Below, in pieces: positions 1 through 11,000 of a DNA stretch of 52,914 nucleotides. How positions within the stretch are numbered: the first letter of the stretch is position 1; each line of letters opens with the position of its first letter. A model generated the notes under the pieces. It did no database searches, was not told the DNA's origin, and saw only the letters and a list, made by a program, of their open reading frames with translations. Source of the stretch: CAYMLL01 sp964390645 (GTDB taxonomy: Bacteria; Planctomycetota; UBA8108); contig CAYMLL010000015.1 of assembly GCA_964390645.1 (NCBI GenBank), positions 1 through 52,914 of the forward strand. The letters run 5' to 3'. The position numbers and the translations under genes were made by a program.

Positions 1-1241
1 ACGACCTGATCATCGCCGAGGAGCGACGGCAGTTTGAGCGCATCCGCCTGATCCCGTCGGAGAACTACGCCTCGGCCGCGGTGATGGAGGCGACCGGAAC
101 GGTCCTGACGAACAAGTACTCCGAGGGCTACGCCGGTCGGCGCTACTACCAGGGTCAGGAAATCATCGATCAGGTCGAGCGCACCGCGATCGAGCGCGCC
201 AGGGCTCTCTTCGGCGCCGGATACGCCAACGTGCAGCCATACTCGGGCTCGCCGGCGAACCAGGCTGTGCACGTGGCCTTCCTCGACGCCGGACACCGGC
301 ACGAGCCCACGGGCGAGCACTGCGGCGACACGATCATGGGACTGGCACTTCCCGCCGGTGGCCACCTGACGCACGGTTGGCGCGTCAGCGTCTCGGGAAT
401 GCACTACCGCTCGGTGCAGTACGGTCTCCACCCCGAGACGCACCGTATCGACATGGACCAGGTGCGCGACCTCGCGCTCCGGGAGCGGCCGAAGCTGATC
501 TGGACCGGCGCGTCGGCGTACCCGCGCAGATGGGACTTCGAGGCTTTCGGCGAGATCGCTCGCGAGGTCGATGCCGTGCTCGTGGCCGACATCGCGCACT
601 TCGCCGGACTCGTCGCGGGCGGTGCGCATCCGCATCCCTTTCCGCACGCCGATATCGTCACCACGACGACGCACAAGACGCTGCGCGGCCCCCGGGGCGG
701 TATGATCCTCGGCCGCACCGAGGAGCACGCGAAGAAGATCGATCGTGCCGTCTTCCCCAACCTACAGGGCGGCCCGCACAACCACACGACCGCCGCCATC
801 GCGGTGGCTCTGAAAGAAGCGGCCGACGATGAGTTCAAGACCTACGCGCACGGTGTCGTGGCCAACGCCCGAGCGCTCGCCGACGCGCTTCTGGAGCGTG
901 GCTTCCCCCTCGTCACCGGAGGCACCGACAACCACCTGGTCCTCGTCGACGTGAGACCGAGGGGAGTCGTGGGAAACTCCGCAGCCGAGGCCTTGCAGAA
1001 GGCGGGGCTGGAGACCAACAGCAACGCGATTCCGGGTGATGACAAGCCGATGAAGCCGAGCGGTGTACGTCTGGGAACCGCGGCGGTCACCTCACGCGGC
1101 ATGAAGGAAGAGCACATGCACCGGATTGCCGCGTGGATCGACGACGCGATCACCTGCGCGAAGGACGACGCGAGGCTCGCGGCGATCCGCGAGGAGATTC
1201 GCGAGTTCTGCGGCGCGTTTCCGTGCCCGGGGCTGCGTTGA
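1..1241 (+). CDS. glyA: Serine hydroxymethyltransferase, 5'-truncated
   Basis: Interconverts serine plus tetrahydrofolate with glycine plus methylene-tetrahydrofolate, a PLP-dependent cytosolic reaction that feeds one-carbon metabolism. The reading frame is open from base 3 at the window edge, so the N-terminus lies outside. The first visible residues already match the family (an LIPSENYAS-like segment, then LTNKYSEGY and GRRYYQG). The PLP lysine is in the TTTTHKTLRGPRGG motif, with the Lys codon at 675-677. The C-terminal substrate-binding part is intact and the gene ends at a TGA at 1239-1241. It converges on the minus-strand sensor gene with only 32 bases between the two stop codons. Identity is secure; only the start is missing. 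Confidence 0.97.
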   Translation, partial: DLIIAEERRQFERIRLIPSENYASAAVMEATGTVLTNKYSEGYAGRRYYQGQEIIDQVERTAIERARALFGAGYANVQPYSGSPANQAVHVAFLDAGHRHEPTGEHCGDTIMGLALPAGGHLTHGWRVSVSGMHYRSVQYGLHPETHRIDMDQVRDLALRERPKLIWTGASAYPRRWDFEAFGEIAREVDAVLVADIAHFAGLVAGGAHPHPFPHADIVTTTTHKTLRGPRGGMILGRTEEHAKKIDRAVFPNLQGGPHNHTTAAIAVALKEAADDEFKTYAHGVVANARALADALLERGFPLVTGGTDNHLVLVDVRPRGVVGNSAAEALQKAGLETNSNAIPGDDKPMKPSGVRLGTAAVTSRGMKEEHMHRIAAWIDDAITCAKDDARLAAIREEIREFCGAFPCPGLR

Positions 1242-1273
1242 GATCGCCCCGAGTCTCCCGGCGGCCTTGACGC

Positions 1274-4200
1274 TCAGGGGGTTTCCTGGGCGACCTCCTC
1301 GACGAGCAGCATCCAGCCGCGTAGCTCGCCCTCCTCGGTCTCGAAGGGTGACACCGTGACGAGGCACTCCTCGTCGTCGGCCGTCGCGACGAGGAAGCGC
1401 GACGCATGCTGCTCCTCGCAGACCGACAGGAACCTGGGACCGAACTCGCCCGTTGACAGACGCAGCGGCAGATCGAGGATGGACCGACCGAGAGCGTCGT
1501 CCTCCTCGACGCCGAGAATCTCCTCGGCGTGGCTATTCCAGCTGACGACGCAGTGCCGGGAATCCGTGATGACGAGAGCCATCGGGATCGAGCCGGCAAG
1601 AGTGTCCTGGAACTGCCCCAGGAGCTCGGACTCGATCGCGTTCGTCGTCGACTCGGTGACGTCCTCGACGCTGAAGATCACGCCGGCGACGTCGCCTCGC
1701 GCGTCCTCCACCGGCTCGCAGAAGAGACGCACGTGCAGCTCGTCGCCTCCGTCGGTCTCGAAGGAGAGAACGGATGTCGACGACGGACGTCCGTCCCTCA
1801 CACAGCCGCGGACCTCCTCGGCGAGCCGCTGATACAACGGCTCGGGTTTGAGCGCCACGGATCGGAGGCTCTTGCCGAGCACGGTCTCTGCCCGCAGCCC
1901 CCAGAGCCTCTCCGCCGCAGGGTTCCAGACGAACACCCTCCCGTCGCAATCGACCGCGCCCAGCGCCGTGGGAAGGTTGCCGGCGACCAGCGCGCCGTGA
2001 AAGCCTCGGACACCATCAGCTGCCTCGCGCAGAATCTCGACCTCGCTACGAGCGGCGACGAGCCGTTCCTGCAGGGCGACCTTCTCCTTCTCCAGCTCGA
2101 CGAGCTCCTCGCGCAGCCCGCTGTCGTCCGCGACGACAGCGGTGCCGGTGGGCTCGACCTCCGTCTCGAGGAAGGGGTTGACTCCCTGCTCGAGCTCCTC
2201 GACACGAGATTGAAGTCGGGAACGATCAGCGGCGAGGCGCCGATTCCCTTCGCGCTCATCCTCGATCTGCGCACGCAGCTCGGCGAGCTCCTCGCGAGAA
2301 CAGGGAACGTCCCGGCGGTCGTGCTGGACACCGCTGCTCTCGCTGGTCGTGTCGTCCGTGCTCACCGGCTCGGCATCGACCGCGGCCGTGCTCTGGTCCG
2401 GTTGCCCGACGGCTTGCGCCGCGTGCTCGGCCTCCTCGAGCCGGCGCGCGTGGTTGTCGGCCTGACGGCGCAGCGCCTCGTTCTCCCTCGCCAGGGCCGC
2501 GTTCCCGAGCTCGAGCTGCGCACACGTCTCACGCGCCTCGAGGGTCTCGGCGGCAGCAGCTTCCGCTCGCGACACCGCCTCCTCTCTCTCGGCGGCAGCG
2601 GCTTCCGCTCGCGACACCGCCTCCTCTCTCTCGGCGGCAGCGGCTTNNNNNNNNNNNNNNNNNNNNNNNNNNNNNNNNNNNNNNNNNNNNNNNNNNNNNN
2701 NNNNNNNNNNNNNNNNNNNNNNNNNNNNNNNNNNNNNNNNNNNNNNCAGCGGCTTCCGCAAGCCCCACCGCCTCCTCTGTCTCCGCGGCAGCGGCTTCCG
2801 CTCGCGACACCGCCTCCTCTCTCTCGGCGGCAGCGGCTTCCGCAAGCCCCACCGCCTCCTCTGTCTCCGCGGCAGCGGCTTCCGCACGGGCGGTGACAAC
2901 CTCGACCTCGGCAGTGATGTTCGCTGTGACCTTCCCGGCCTGCGACTCGATCTCTGCGATCCTGCCGCGCTCGACCTCGACGCGCTCTCGCAAGCCGGCG
3001 TTCTCGGTCTCGACTGCGTGTTTCTCCTCCCGCAGCCCCGACTCGGACCTGCGCGAGGCGTGCAGCTCCTCTTCCAGCGTCTGCAGCCGAGCCTCGAGCT
3101 CCCGCGCCTTCTTCCGGAGCTCGATGGTCTTTTCGGCCACGCGGTCTTCGAGCTCTCGTTCGCCGGCCGCCACCTGTCTGCCGAGCTCCACGTTGCGCTC
3201 GGCGAGCAGATCCTGTGCCTCCTCGTGCTCAACGGCCTCCTGTCTCGAGCGCCGCTCGAGGTTCTCCGTGGAGTCGCGCGACTCGGCGAGACTCTGTTCT
3301 AGAACCGCGAGATCCTGGCCAAGCTTCTCGTTGCTCTGTCGCGCACTCTGCTCCTTATCTCGAAGCAACTCGAACGACGACTGCAACCGAGCGAGCTCCT
3401 CGTTCACGACCTTCTCTCGCTGCTCGAGCGCCGCGAGCTGCTCCGTGAGCTCGTCGACACGGCGGATCTTCTTCGCGAGATCCTTCTGCAGGCTACTCGC
3501 CCGGGACTCGACCTCCTGAAGCCGACGTACCGCGGCGTTCTCCTGCAGCGCCACCTGCTCGCTACGCAGGTGCGTCTGCTCGAGCTTCTGACGCAGCTCG
3601 AACTCGACTCTGTTCGAGTCGTCGAGCTGCCGGCGGAGGTCCTTCTCGACCTGTCTCAGAGCGGCGAGGTCCTCGGCGAGCTTGCGACCGTCAGTCTGAG
3701 CCGAGTTGACCACGCCCTCGAGGTCGTCGAGTTTCGCTTCATACTGCGACGATACCTGCTGGACGTCGGAGTCCGCTCGCCTGCCATGCTGCGCGCGCCA
3801 GCGTCCTTCGAGAACCGCGACGAAGCTGCACAAGGTCTCCTCGAAATCCTTGAACTTGGCGTCGAAGCCCGCTCGACGTCTGTCAGAGATCGAGAGGCCG
3901 CCCTCCTTCGCTCCCCGGAACTCGGCCTCGAAGCCACCGACGCGCTCGGACAGGCGAGTAAACCGCTTGCGCAACGGTCCCTCGAGATCCTCGGGAGAGA
4001 CCCCGGCGGCGCGGAAACTCCTGTCGAAGAGCGCCTCGGTTCGCTGCACGAAGCCCCGACAGCTACGGTGAAAGCTACTCAGGTCGGTGACCGGATTCTC
4101 GGCCTCGCCCCGTGAGAGTCGCTCACCCGGCGTCGTCGAGACAGCAGACTTCGGTCGCACGAACTTCGCCCACATGGCCAGCAGGATCCAGAGCAGGGCA

Positions 4201-5315
4201 ACGCCGGTGAAGACCAGGACCGCCGACACGGTCATGTCGAGAACAGGAAAAACCGAGAAAGCCTTGGGGAGTTCGTGGCCGGCGGCGTCGGCCTTCGGCG
4301 CGAGCTTCGACGCGAGGCCGTCCTCGCTCACCGACACGCCCCAGCCGCCCACGAGCTCGCCGCTCGAGGAGCGGATGGCACCCCAGGAGGAGACCTCGGG
4401 ACCGACCTGTGTGAACCCGGCGCGCTCGCTCGACGCCCCGGAGAGAAGGTCGCCCACCAACCCACGACGCACGAGCACGCCGACGCGACCACCCGCGAAG
4501 ACCACCGGCACGTCGATCCCGGCGACGCTGAACGCGTGCCATTCGGTGTCGGTCTCCGTCGTGCCCGCCACCTCGTGGTGGAGCCTCTCGATCATCGATG
4601 TCATCGTCACACCACCGACGAGAAGCGAATACGGGGCGTCCGGGCGCACCCAGATAGGTCGGACACCGATCGCCAGCAGCGTCATCCGCGGAATCTCGTC
4701 GCCAGTCAGAGCCTCGCTCCCGACCGCATCTCCACGCAGCTGCCGGGCGGTCTGTCGGGGCAACGTGACGACGAACGAACGCGGCAACGCGACCTTGCTC
4801 GAGCTGCACTCACGTTGGCGCAGGAATCGAGCGGCGAAACCGGTGAGAGCCGCCCGATCGACGGCTGTGGGCTCGAGCCCGCCGTCGCCCGCCTCACCGT
4901 CAGCCCCGCCGAGAGGCGAGACCACCCGGCCGCGGTGGTCGACGAGGAACAGACACTCGAGCTCCCGTTCACGCAGATGCTCGGCGAGGATCTTCTCGAT
5001 CTTCGCGTCGACCTCCGCTCGTGCGCTCGCGTCGACCTCCGCCCGCGCCAGAAGAGCGGTCAGCTCCGAAGTCTCCAGCGAGCAGAAGCGGTCCTTGATC
5101 TTCACAAGCTCGGCGTCGACTCCGGAGCGAACGGCATCGAAGGTCGATTGCACGTCGCTGCGCATCTCCCCGAGGATCTCCTTCCGATCCGCGACGGGGG
5201 AGGTGTGGCCTGCCTCCTCGCTTCCAGCGCTTCCCGGAAGTGGCTGAAGGACCAGAGCAAGGCTCGTGAAGGTGAGCGAGAGGATCAACCCACCTGTCCA
5301 GATGACCGTTCTCAT
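1274..5315 (-). CDS. Membrane sensor: extracytoplasmic domain, long coiled coil, two PAS domains (interrupted by assembly gap)
   Basis: Two open frames meet at the 100-N gap and are best read as one gene of roughly 1,310 codons plus the gap. The N-terminal part (5315 down to 2747) has a membrane segment near residues 5-23, an extracytoplasmic stretch of about 330 residues with a Cache-like patch, and a second membrane segment near residues 360-386. A coiled coil rich in Glu, Arg, Gln and Ala follows from about residue 500. Past the gap the coiled coil continues in a different frame and leads to two PAS domains (about 2010-1660 and 1640-1280). The protein stops right after the second PAS domain. 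No kinase, cyclase, GGDEF or phosphatase domain is visible, so its output is unknown; coiled-coil partner binding is my inference. The frame change at the gap is consistent with an unsized gap and does not imply a mutation. Confidence 0.8.
2545..2890 (-). repeat. 42-bp tandem repeats coding for Ala/Glu-rich coiled-coil units
   Basis: Imperfect 42-bp units encode 14-residue blocks of two alternating types, AAAAEREEAVSRAE and AAAAETEEAVGLAE. Two to three units are visible on each side of the N run. The 14-residue period equals four turns of a heptad-type helix, so extra copies simply lengthen the coil. The true copy number is hidden by the gap. Confidence 0.9.
2647..2746. other. Assembly gap (100 N) inside the coiled-coil repeat
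   Basis: Exactly 100 N, the usual placeholder for an unsized gap, with the same 42-bp repeat on both sides. The reading frame differs across it, so its real length is not a multiple-of-three match to 100. Confidence 0.98.
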
Positions 5316-5429
5316 GAAGCGTCGGCGTTCGGGTAGCTTGTGTCCGTAGGACGTCAGAAAAAGCTACCACGCCCTCCGGGGACCGTCGAACGACACCGGC
5401 CCCAGGAAGCCCGCGGACACCGGATGACG

Positions 5430-7820
5430 TTATCGGGACCGATCGGCGCGCAGTCGTCGGATGCCCGCCTTCTGGAAGGCCGCGACGCGCGGGCTCTCAC
5501 CGGCGGACGCGACCGCGCCCGTCGACTTCAGGAGAGCCTCCAGGCGCGGCTCGAGATCCGGATCGCGAGCCAGCGCCTCCTCCTTCCAGCGCCGGTACGG
5601 CCCTAGCTTCCCGCGGATAAGATGGACCAGCCCCAGTCGCAGCATCATCTCCGCCTTCTCGGGCAAATCGTCCGGGAATCCGGAGATCGCGATGTCCAGA
5701 CAGGCGACCGCACGATCGAGATCGGCCTTTCGCGAAGACGCGAGCGTCACATCAAGCCCCAGATCGGCGAGAAGCACCGCGGCATCGAACGGCACCGCGC
5801 CCTTCCACAGACCCCGCGCTCGCACGCGAATGTCCTCGGCGCTGCGCGGGGCGTCCTCGCCGTAGAGTTCTCGCTCGAGGACCTCGACCGCATCGAGATA
5901 GAGGCCTGCGTTCGCGTAAAGGAGCGCACGAGCCTGGGCCAGCTCTGCGCCATCGTACTCCTCCTCCAGCGCTCGCTGCCCATCGTTCAAGTTGTCACGA
6001 CCGTGCTCCCGGAGGGCCCTGATCTCGGTCTCGATTCTCTTTCGAAGCCCGGAAAGCCTCCACGAGGACGGATCCCGGATCTGCCGCAGGACGTCGTCGG
6101 ACGGCGAAGGATGCAGCGGCCTGTACTTCTTCCATCCCTGGCGCACCTCGACGATGCTCATGCGGCCGGCCTCGATCGCCTCGACGCGGCTCCAGGCGGC
6201 TCCCCAGGCCGTCGAGAAGGTGCCGTCCTTACGGGCCAGCTCCGTCGCCTCGATCGGCATCCACACGCGTCCCCCGCGAGTGACGAAGGAGCCGCGCGAG
6301 AAGAGCGTCGTACGCTCCCCGACTGCCGAGCCCTCGCCGACACCCGGAGCAGGCAGCCCGGTGTCCAGCATCAGTAGTACGTGATCCTCGCCGACGACGA
6401 CCGCGCTCGAAACACCGGCGGTCTCGAGCAGGGAACAGCAGAGCACGACGAGGTCGTCGCAGTCGCCAGTGCCGCTCAGAAGGGTCTCGCCCGGGAAGTT
6501 CAGGCGATCGCCTGCCTTCCATCGCCGGGACACGGAGACCGGTGTGCGAGCGTCTGGCTTGTAGCGAACGCCGTGCGACGCGAGCGCCGAGAGCAGCGTC
6601 ACGGACCGGACGACGTTCGCCGGCGGAAAGCCGCGGTCGGACACCTCGGGTTGACGCGCCCACGCAGCGTCGGCGAAAGCCCGCACGGCGGCGTCGTTCG
6701 AGTCGACGAAGATGGTGACACGCTCGGGTCGCTCCCAGCTGAAGGCGTGATAGTCGTGGATCATCACCGCGCGATCGAACGAGCTGATCTCCTCACCGTC
6801 GCTCACCACGCGTGCGACGATCGTGGCGACGAGACTGCGGTCCGTAACGATATCCCCGGTGAGCACTGGCCGCAGCTCTGCCTTCCACTGCGCCGACGGC
6901 GCGAGCACCGGGACCTCGAAGCGCATCGCCTCCGCAAGCAGCCGCTTTCCCTTGGCCGTCAGGTCGACCGACAGCTGCAGATCGTCGACCGGCTCGTCCC
7001 CACGATTCTCGACGCAGATCTCGCCGATACCGTCCTCGCGGTACGAGTCGAAGAGACTGCTGAAGATCGGGCGGACGTCGACATCGACGCGTACTCGCGG
7101 ACGGACCCTCGACTCGAGAGCACCCTCGCCCGTGATCGCCCCTCCGTCGACCGCGACCGATCGTCCGCCGCCAGCGCCGCCGCTCGTGCGGTCGCCGCCA
7201 AGGAGAGCCGCAAGCAGCACGAACCCGATGACGAGCACACCCGAGACGAGCCCGCCGAAGAGGATCACGGTACGACGCTGGCGCCGTGAGCTCTCCTCGA
7301 GCGTGCCCGCGACGAGCTCGCGCACACCCGTCGCGCTGATGAGCTGTCGGTGCCCCGACTGCGGCAACAGCTCCCGGACCGCGCTGGCGATCGACCCCGT
7401 GCGTCCGTAGGTCGACGTCGAGGTGGCGAGCAGCGACGGCAGCTCCGGCTCGCGGTAGGTCAGCTCGACCTCCTGACCACGCTGGCAGAACCAGATGACA
7501 TCGCCCTCCGCGAGCTCGGCGCTCTCGACGCGCTCACCGTTGACGAAGGTGCCGTTCTTCGATCCGAGATCCTGAAGGCGCAGGATCCGTCGTGTCCCGG
7601 AAGAGGCTTCGGCCGCCTCCGGAAGCTCGCGCCAGAGAATCGCGTGACGCGAGGAGACGATGTCGTCGTCGATCACCACGTCGTTGTCTTCTTCGCGTCC
7701 GAAGGAGACGCGATCCCGCTCGATCAACAGGACCTTGCCGCGGCAGGGACCGCTGCGAAAAACGAGCTTGGGAAGGTCCGCATCCTTCGCATCGGTCGTC
7801 GTCGTCGTCCGTGTCGACAT
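5430..7820 (-). CDS. FHA domain - transmembrane - transglutaminase-like protein
   Basis: A forkhead-associated (FHA) domain fills roughly residues 15-105, with SFGREEDNDVVIDD, SSRHA and LGSKNGTFVNGERV motifs typical of phosphothreonine-binding FHA folds. A single membrane helix lies near residues 181-208, followed by an immunoglobulin-like region. The transglutaminase-like domain has the nucleophile in GTGDCDD (Cys about 454) and a candidate His about 480; the usual third Asp seems replaced by Glu in MPIEAT. A helical, TPR-like C-terminus follows. I take the ATG at 7820, directly before the FHA domain; a GTG at 7916 in the same frame is possible. Inference: cytoplasmic FHA recognition coupled to an extracytoplasmic peptidase or cross-linking domain. 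The substrate is unknown. It lies 114 bases upstream of the coiled-coil sensor on the same strand. Confidence 0.85.
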   Translation of the reverse strand: MSTRTTTTTDAKDADLPKLVFRSGPCRGKVLLIERDRVSFGREEDNDVVIDDDIVSSRHAILWRELPEAAEASSGTRRILRLQDLGSKNGTFVNGERVESAELAEGDVIWFCQRGQEVELTYREPELPSLLATSTSTYGRTGSIASAVRELLPQSGHRQLISATGVRELVAGTLEESSRRQRRTVILFGGLVSGVLVIGFVLLAALLGGDRTSGGAGGGRSVAVDGGAITGEGALESRVRPRVRVDVDVRPIFSSLFDSYREDGIGEICVENRGDEPVDDLQLSVDLTAKGKRLLAEAMRFEVPVLAPSAQWKAELRPVLTGDIVTDRSLVATIVARVVSDGEEISSFDRAVMIHDYHAFSWERPERVTIFVDSNDAAVRAFADAAWARQPEVSDRGFPPANVVRSVTLLSALASHGVRYKPDARTPVSVSRRWKAGDRLNFPGETLLSGTGDCDDLVVLCCSLLETAGVSSAVVVGEDHVLLMLDTGLPAPGVGEGSAVGERTTLFSRGSFVTRGGRVWMPIEATELARKDGTFSTAWGAAWSRVEAIEAGRMSIVEVRQGWKKYRPLHPSPSDDVLRQIRDPSSWRLSGLRKRIETEIRALREHGRDNLNDGQRALEEEYDGAELAQARALLYANAGLYLDAVEVLERELYGEDAPRSAEDIRVRARGLWKGAVPFDAAVLLADLGLDVTLASSRKADLDRAVACLDIAISGFPDDLPEKAEMMLRLGLVHLIRGKLGPYRRWKEEALARDPDLEPRLEALLKSTGAVASAGESPRVAAFQKAGIRRLRADRSR

Positions 7821-7931
7821 GCGGTCTTCGATCTCGGCTGTGCTGCCCGGGCCGGAACATCCGGAGCGGACGACCCGCAGAGAGCGACTCGCAGCGAGCG
7901 TCGCGGCGACCGCCACTGACGGGCGGTCCGT

Positions 7932-7960
7932 ATTCTGACGTCAGGCGGTCGCCGGTTCAA
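7932..7960 (-). promoter_or_regulatory. Candidate sigma70-type promoter for the FHA gene
   Basis: On the minus strand TTGAAC (7960-7955) and CAGAAT (7937-7932) are separated by 17 bases, about 110 bases upstream of the ATG at 7820. It is placed correctly but the -10 match is only moderate. Confidence 0.4.
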
Positions 7961-8019
7961 CACGTACGAGGCGACTTGGACCAAGTGTCCGGTCACCTCG
8001 CGACGTCCCCGATGCCCGG

Positions 8020-8036
8020 CGTCAGATAACCTGACG
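8020..8036 (-). terminator. Stem-loop just after the lamin-tail/CotH stop codon
   Basis: CGTCAG and CTGACG form a perfect 6-bp stem with a 5-base loop, starting 4 bases past the stop codon at 8040. There is no T tract on the transcribed side, so it may be a weak terminator or a 3'-end stabiliser. Confidence 0.35.
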
Positions 8037-8039
8037 GAA

Positions 8040-11000
8040 TCAGAGCCCGGTCTCGCACCCGAGCGCGTCCGTGTCGGTCGAGTCATGCCCGAGCACCGGG
8101 AATGGAGCCGGCGGAGACTCCCCGTCGCGGTAGAGGTAGTCGAGGCCGTAGATCGCGTCCGTGACCGAGAGCACACCGTCGTCGTCGGCATCGAGCGCAT
8201 CCTCACAGTCGACCGCCAGCCCGGCGAAGAGGTGACGGACGACGACCAGCGGATCGCTGATATCGATGTCCGTGTCCATGTTCGCATCCATGCGGACGAA
8301 CTTCGGCGCTGGAGGGATCACCGTGAGCGCCACGAGATTCGAGGACTGACCGTCGAGGTTTTCCACCTCTACCGTGACGCTCCCTGCGGGAACGCTCTCC
8401 GGAAGCGTGACAAGGATGGTCGTCGGGTCGGTGTCCCGATCGAACTCGACGTCCGTTCCGCGGATCCGGGTAGCGCCGTTGAACCACACCCGCAAGCCGT
8501 CACGGAACTCGCTGCCATCGATGCGCAGGATCGAACCGGCCGGTGCGGGGTTCGGGCTGACCTGATCGACGACCGGAGCCTCCCAGCCTCCCGTGCCGGT
8601 GATCGTGATCGAATCCGAGTCGACGATCTCGCCGATATCGTTGACACCGAGAATCTCCACCTCGTTGGCCCCCGCGATCAGAGGAACGTCCTCGATCGTG
8701 AAGTCCCGGATGTCCCTGTACGAGAACGCGAACTCGAGGTCCTCGAGGACGTCGCCGTTCCGCAGCACGATGAACCTGCGAACCTCGGCCGGGGACTCGC
8801 CCTCGAGATCGAGGAAGGGTAGCGGGTCGACATGGGTGAAGTCGTTGCCGTTGTTGGTCGTGATGCGCAGGCGAACGCTCGGATACGACGCCGAGTTGAC
8901 GCGCGAGAGAAGGTAGCTCCGGCGCGAGCCGACGAACCCGGTGACACTGCCGATGCTCGACACCCCGGAGCCGGAAAGCCTCGACGCGTAACGCGAGAGC
9001 GGAGAGTTGCCATCGTTGCGAAAGAACCGGTCGACCATGTTCTTGAGGATGCCGTAGTACTGTCTCTTGATGATCGGACGGTTGAGAAGACGCGCTATCT
9101 CGGTGAAGTGGTTGCCGATCGTGCCGTTCGGGCTCGACGGCAGCGCGAACTCACCGCGGTTGACACTGCTGAAGGTGAGCTCCAGATCCCAAGGGATCAG
9201 CCGCCACCGACCGTCAGAGGGAGCCTGGTAGAAGTAGCAGTTCTTGCCCCGGTTGCCGCCCCACGTGTCCCAGTGATCGATGTTGAGCTCGATCGCCAGT
9301 ACGCGCAGCAGCTCGTCGACGTCGAACACGGCGTGAATCTGGCGGTCGAAGCTCGTGTTCGGCGTCGTGCGCGGGTCCATGGTTCGGCACATCTGCTGCA
9401 GCGGGCTGAAGTCATCCGCCGTCTTGCGATTGCGCAGCGCGAAGTACCAGCGGTAGTTCTCCTTGTTGCTACCGAGACTGGTGGAGCCGTAGGGAGGATA
9501 GAGCACCTTGCCCTCCGCATTGCCCTGGCGACCGCCGCTGTCGCTGAACTCGAAGCGATCGTCCATCTCGTAGTGAGGACCATCCGAGTCGTTCCGGAAC
9601 CAGAAATCGATGTACTGGCGATTCGGCTTGTCGAGCGCCTCGTAGGTGCCGGTGCGAACGTCGTTGAGCTGGAAGCGCACGAGCGCATGGAAGTCAAAGT
9701 AGGGCAGCAGCGTGTCACCGGCGTTCTTGCGCAGCAGCCAGTGGCCGAACCGCTCCCTGCCGTCGGTTGCATGCTCATCGAGGTTGAACGAGGTCTTCCG
9801 GCCGTGGAGAGGATCGTCCTTCGGGACCTTGAGCGTGTAGCTCTTGCTGAAGGAGCCGCCCCCCGGGCGCTGCCAGGGGCTTCCCGCGAATCGCAGACGC
9901 GAATTCTGGTAAGAGTCGTCGGCACCGAAGATGAAGGCCCCCTCGAGCATCTTGTTGGAGAGCACGCGGCGTGAGGCAAGCTCCTGCTCGTTCTCCTCGT
10001 GCATGACGAAGCGGTAGCTGTGGTAGCTCGTCGAGGGCAGCCGCGTGTCGTGGCGGTAGATGCAGTACAGCTCCCGTGAACGCGGCGCGGTCGACGGGTT
10101 GACGACCGGCGGATGGGCGCGGTTGAGGATGTCCCGCGGGTAGCGCTCCGTGCGGCCGCTGCTGTCGTCGGCCTCAATGTAGTAGACGACGCGCGTTCCC
10201 AGCGACTGCCCGGGCAAGGTCCCCGAGTAGATACCGTTGCCATCATCGTCGACCAGCGTCACGCTCGAGTAGCTGCCGCTGACCGAGTTGGTGCGATAGA
10301 AGACGCGCACGCGATCGACGCCGTCCGGATCGCGCACGCGAGCCTTGACAACTACCGGCTCGCTGCCGCCAGGAACCGCTGGCGAGTGCCGCACGCGGTC
10401 GATGGCCGGCCCCTGATTCGCGGAGCCGAGGCGGTCGATCTGCCGCCGGGTGGCGGTGTTGATCTCGCCCGGCGAGCCGAGCGTCTGCGGCACGTTGAGG
10501 AAGCTCGATCCGGAGATGCCGGCGCTCGAGGGGTTTCCGACGCTGTAGTCTCCGATCCCCAGCAACGAGGCGCTACCCACCTGCCACCTGGCGTCGAACG
10601 CGACCCGGTATGTCACGCCGTTCGACTGCGACGAGGTGTTGCACTCGATGCGGTTGACCTTGTAGTCACCGCCGCCGCCCCAGGCGATCAGCTTCATGCT
10701 GCCGGCGCCGTCGATCCGCTCGTCCGGATCGGTCGTGCGCCCGGACGACTCATGCGTCCCCTCGATACGCCAGCCGCTCGTGTTGGAGTCGAAGCGGCCG
10801 TTCGAGACCAGGTTCGGGCCGCCGTTCGTCCGTGTCACGGAGACGTTGTCGACGATGGTGATTCCCTCCGCGAGAAGGAGCATGCCGAGATCCGACTCTC
10901 CACCACCATGACGCGCCGTGTAGGAGTACTGCTGCGTCACCGCCTCGGAGGAGTCGTCGCTCGCATCCCACGACGTCGCGACCGAGCTCTCGCCGAAGGG

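Noticed and set aside
2545..2890. CRISPR array
   Set aside because: The repeats are contiguous coding units without unique spacers.
1529..2896. Plus-strand frame opposite the PAS sensor
   Set aside because: Mirror image of the repeat and PAS coding region without its own motifs.
1274..5315. Reading this as two genes (1274-3232 and 2529-5315)
   Set aside because: Each frame turns to nonsense just past the N gap while the other frame continues the same coiled-coil repeat, so one interrupted gene is simpler.
7821..7916. GTG start at 7916 for the FHA gene
   Set aside because: The extra residues are not FHA-like and ATG 7820 sits at the usual distance before the domain; kept only as an alternative.
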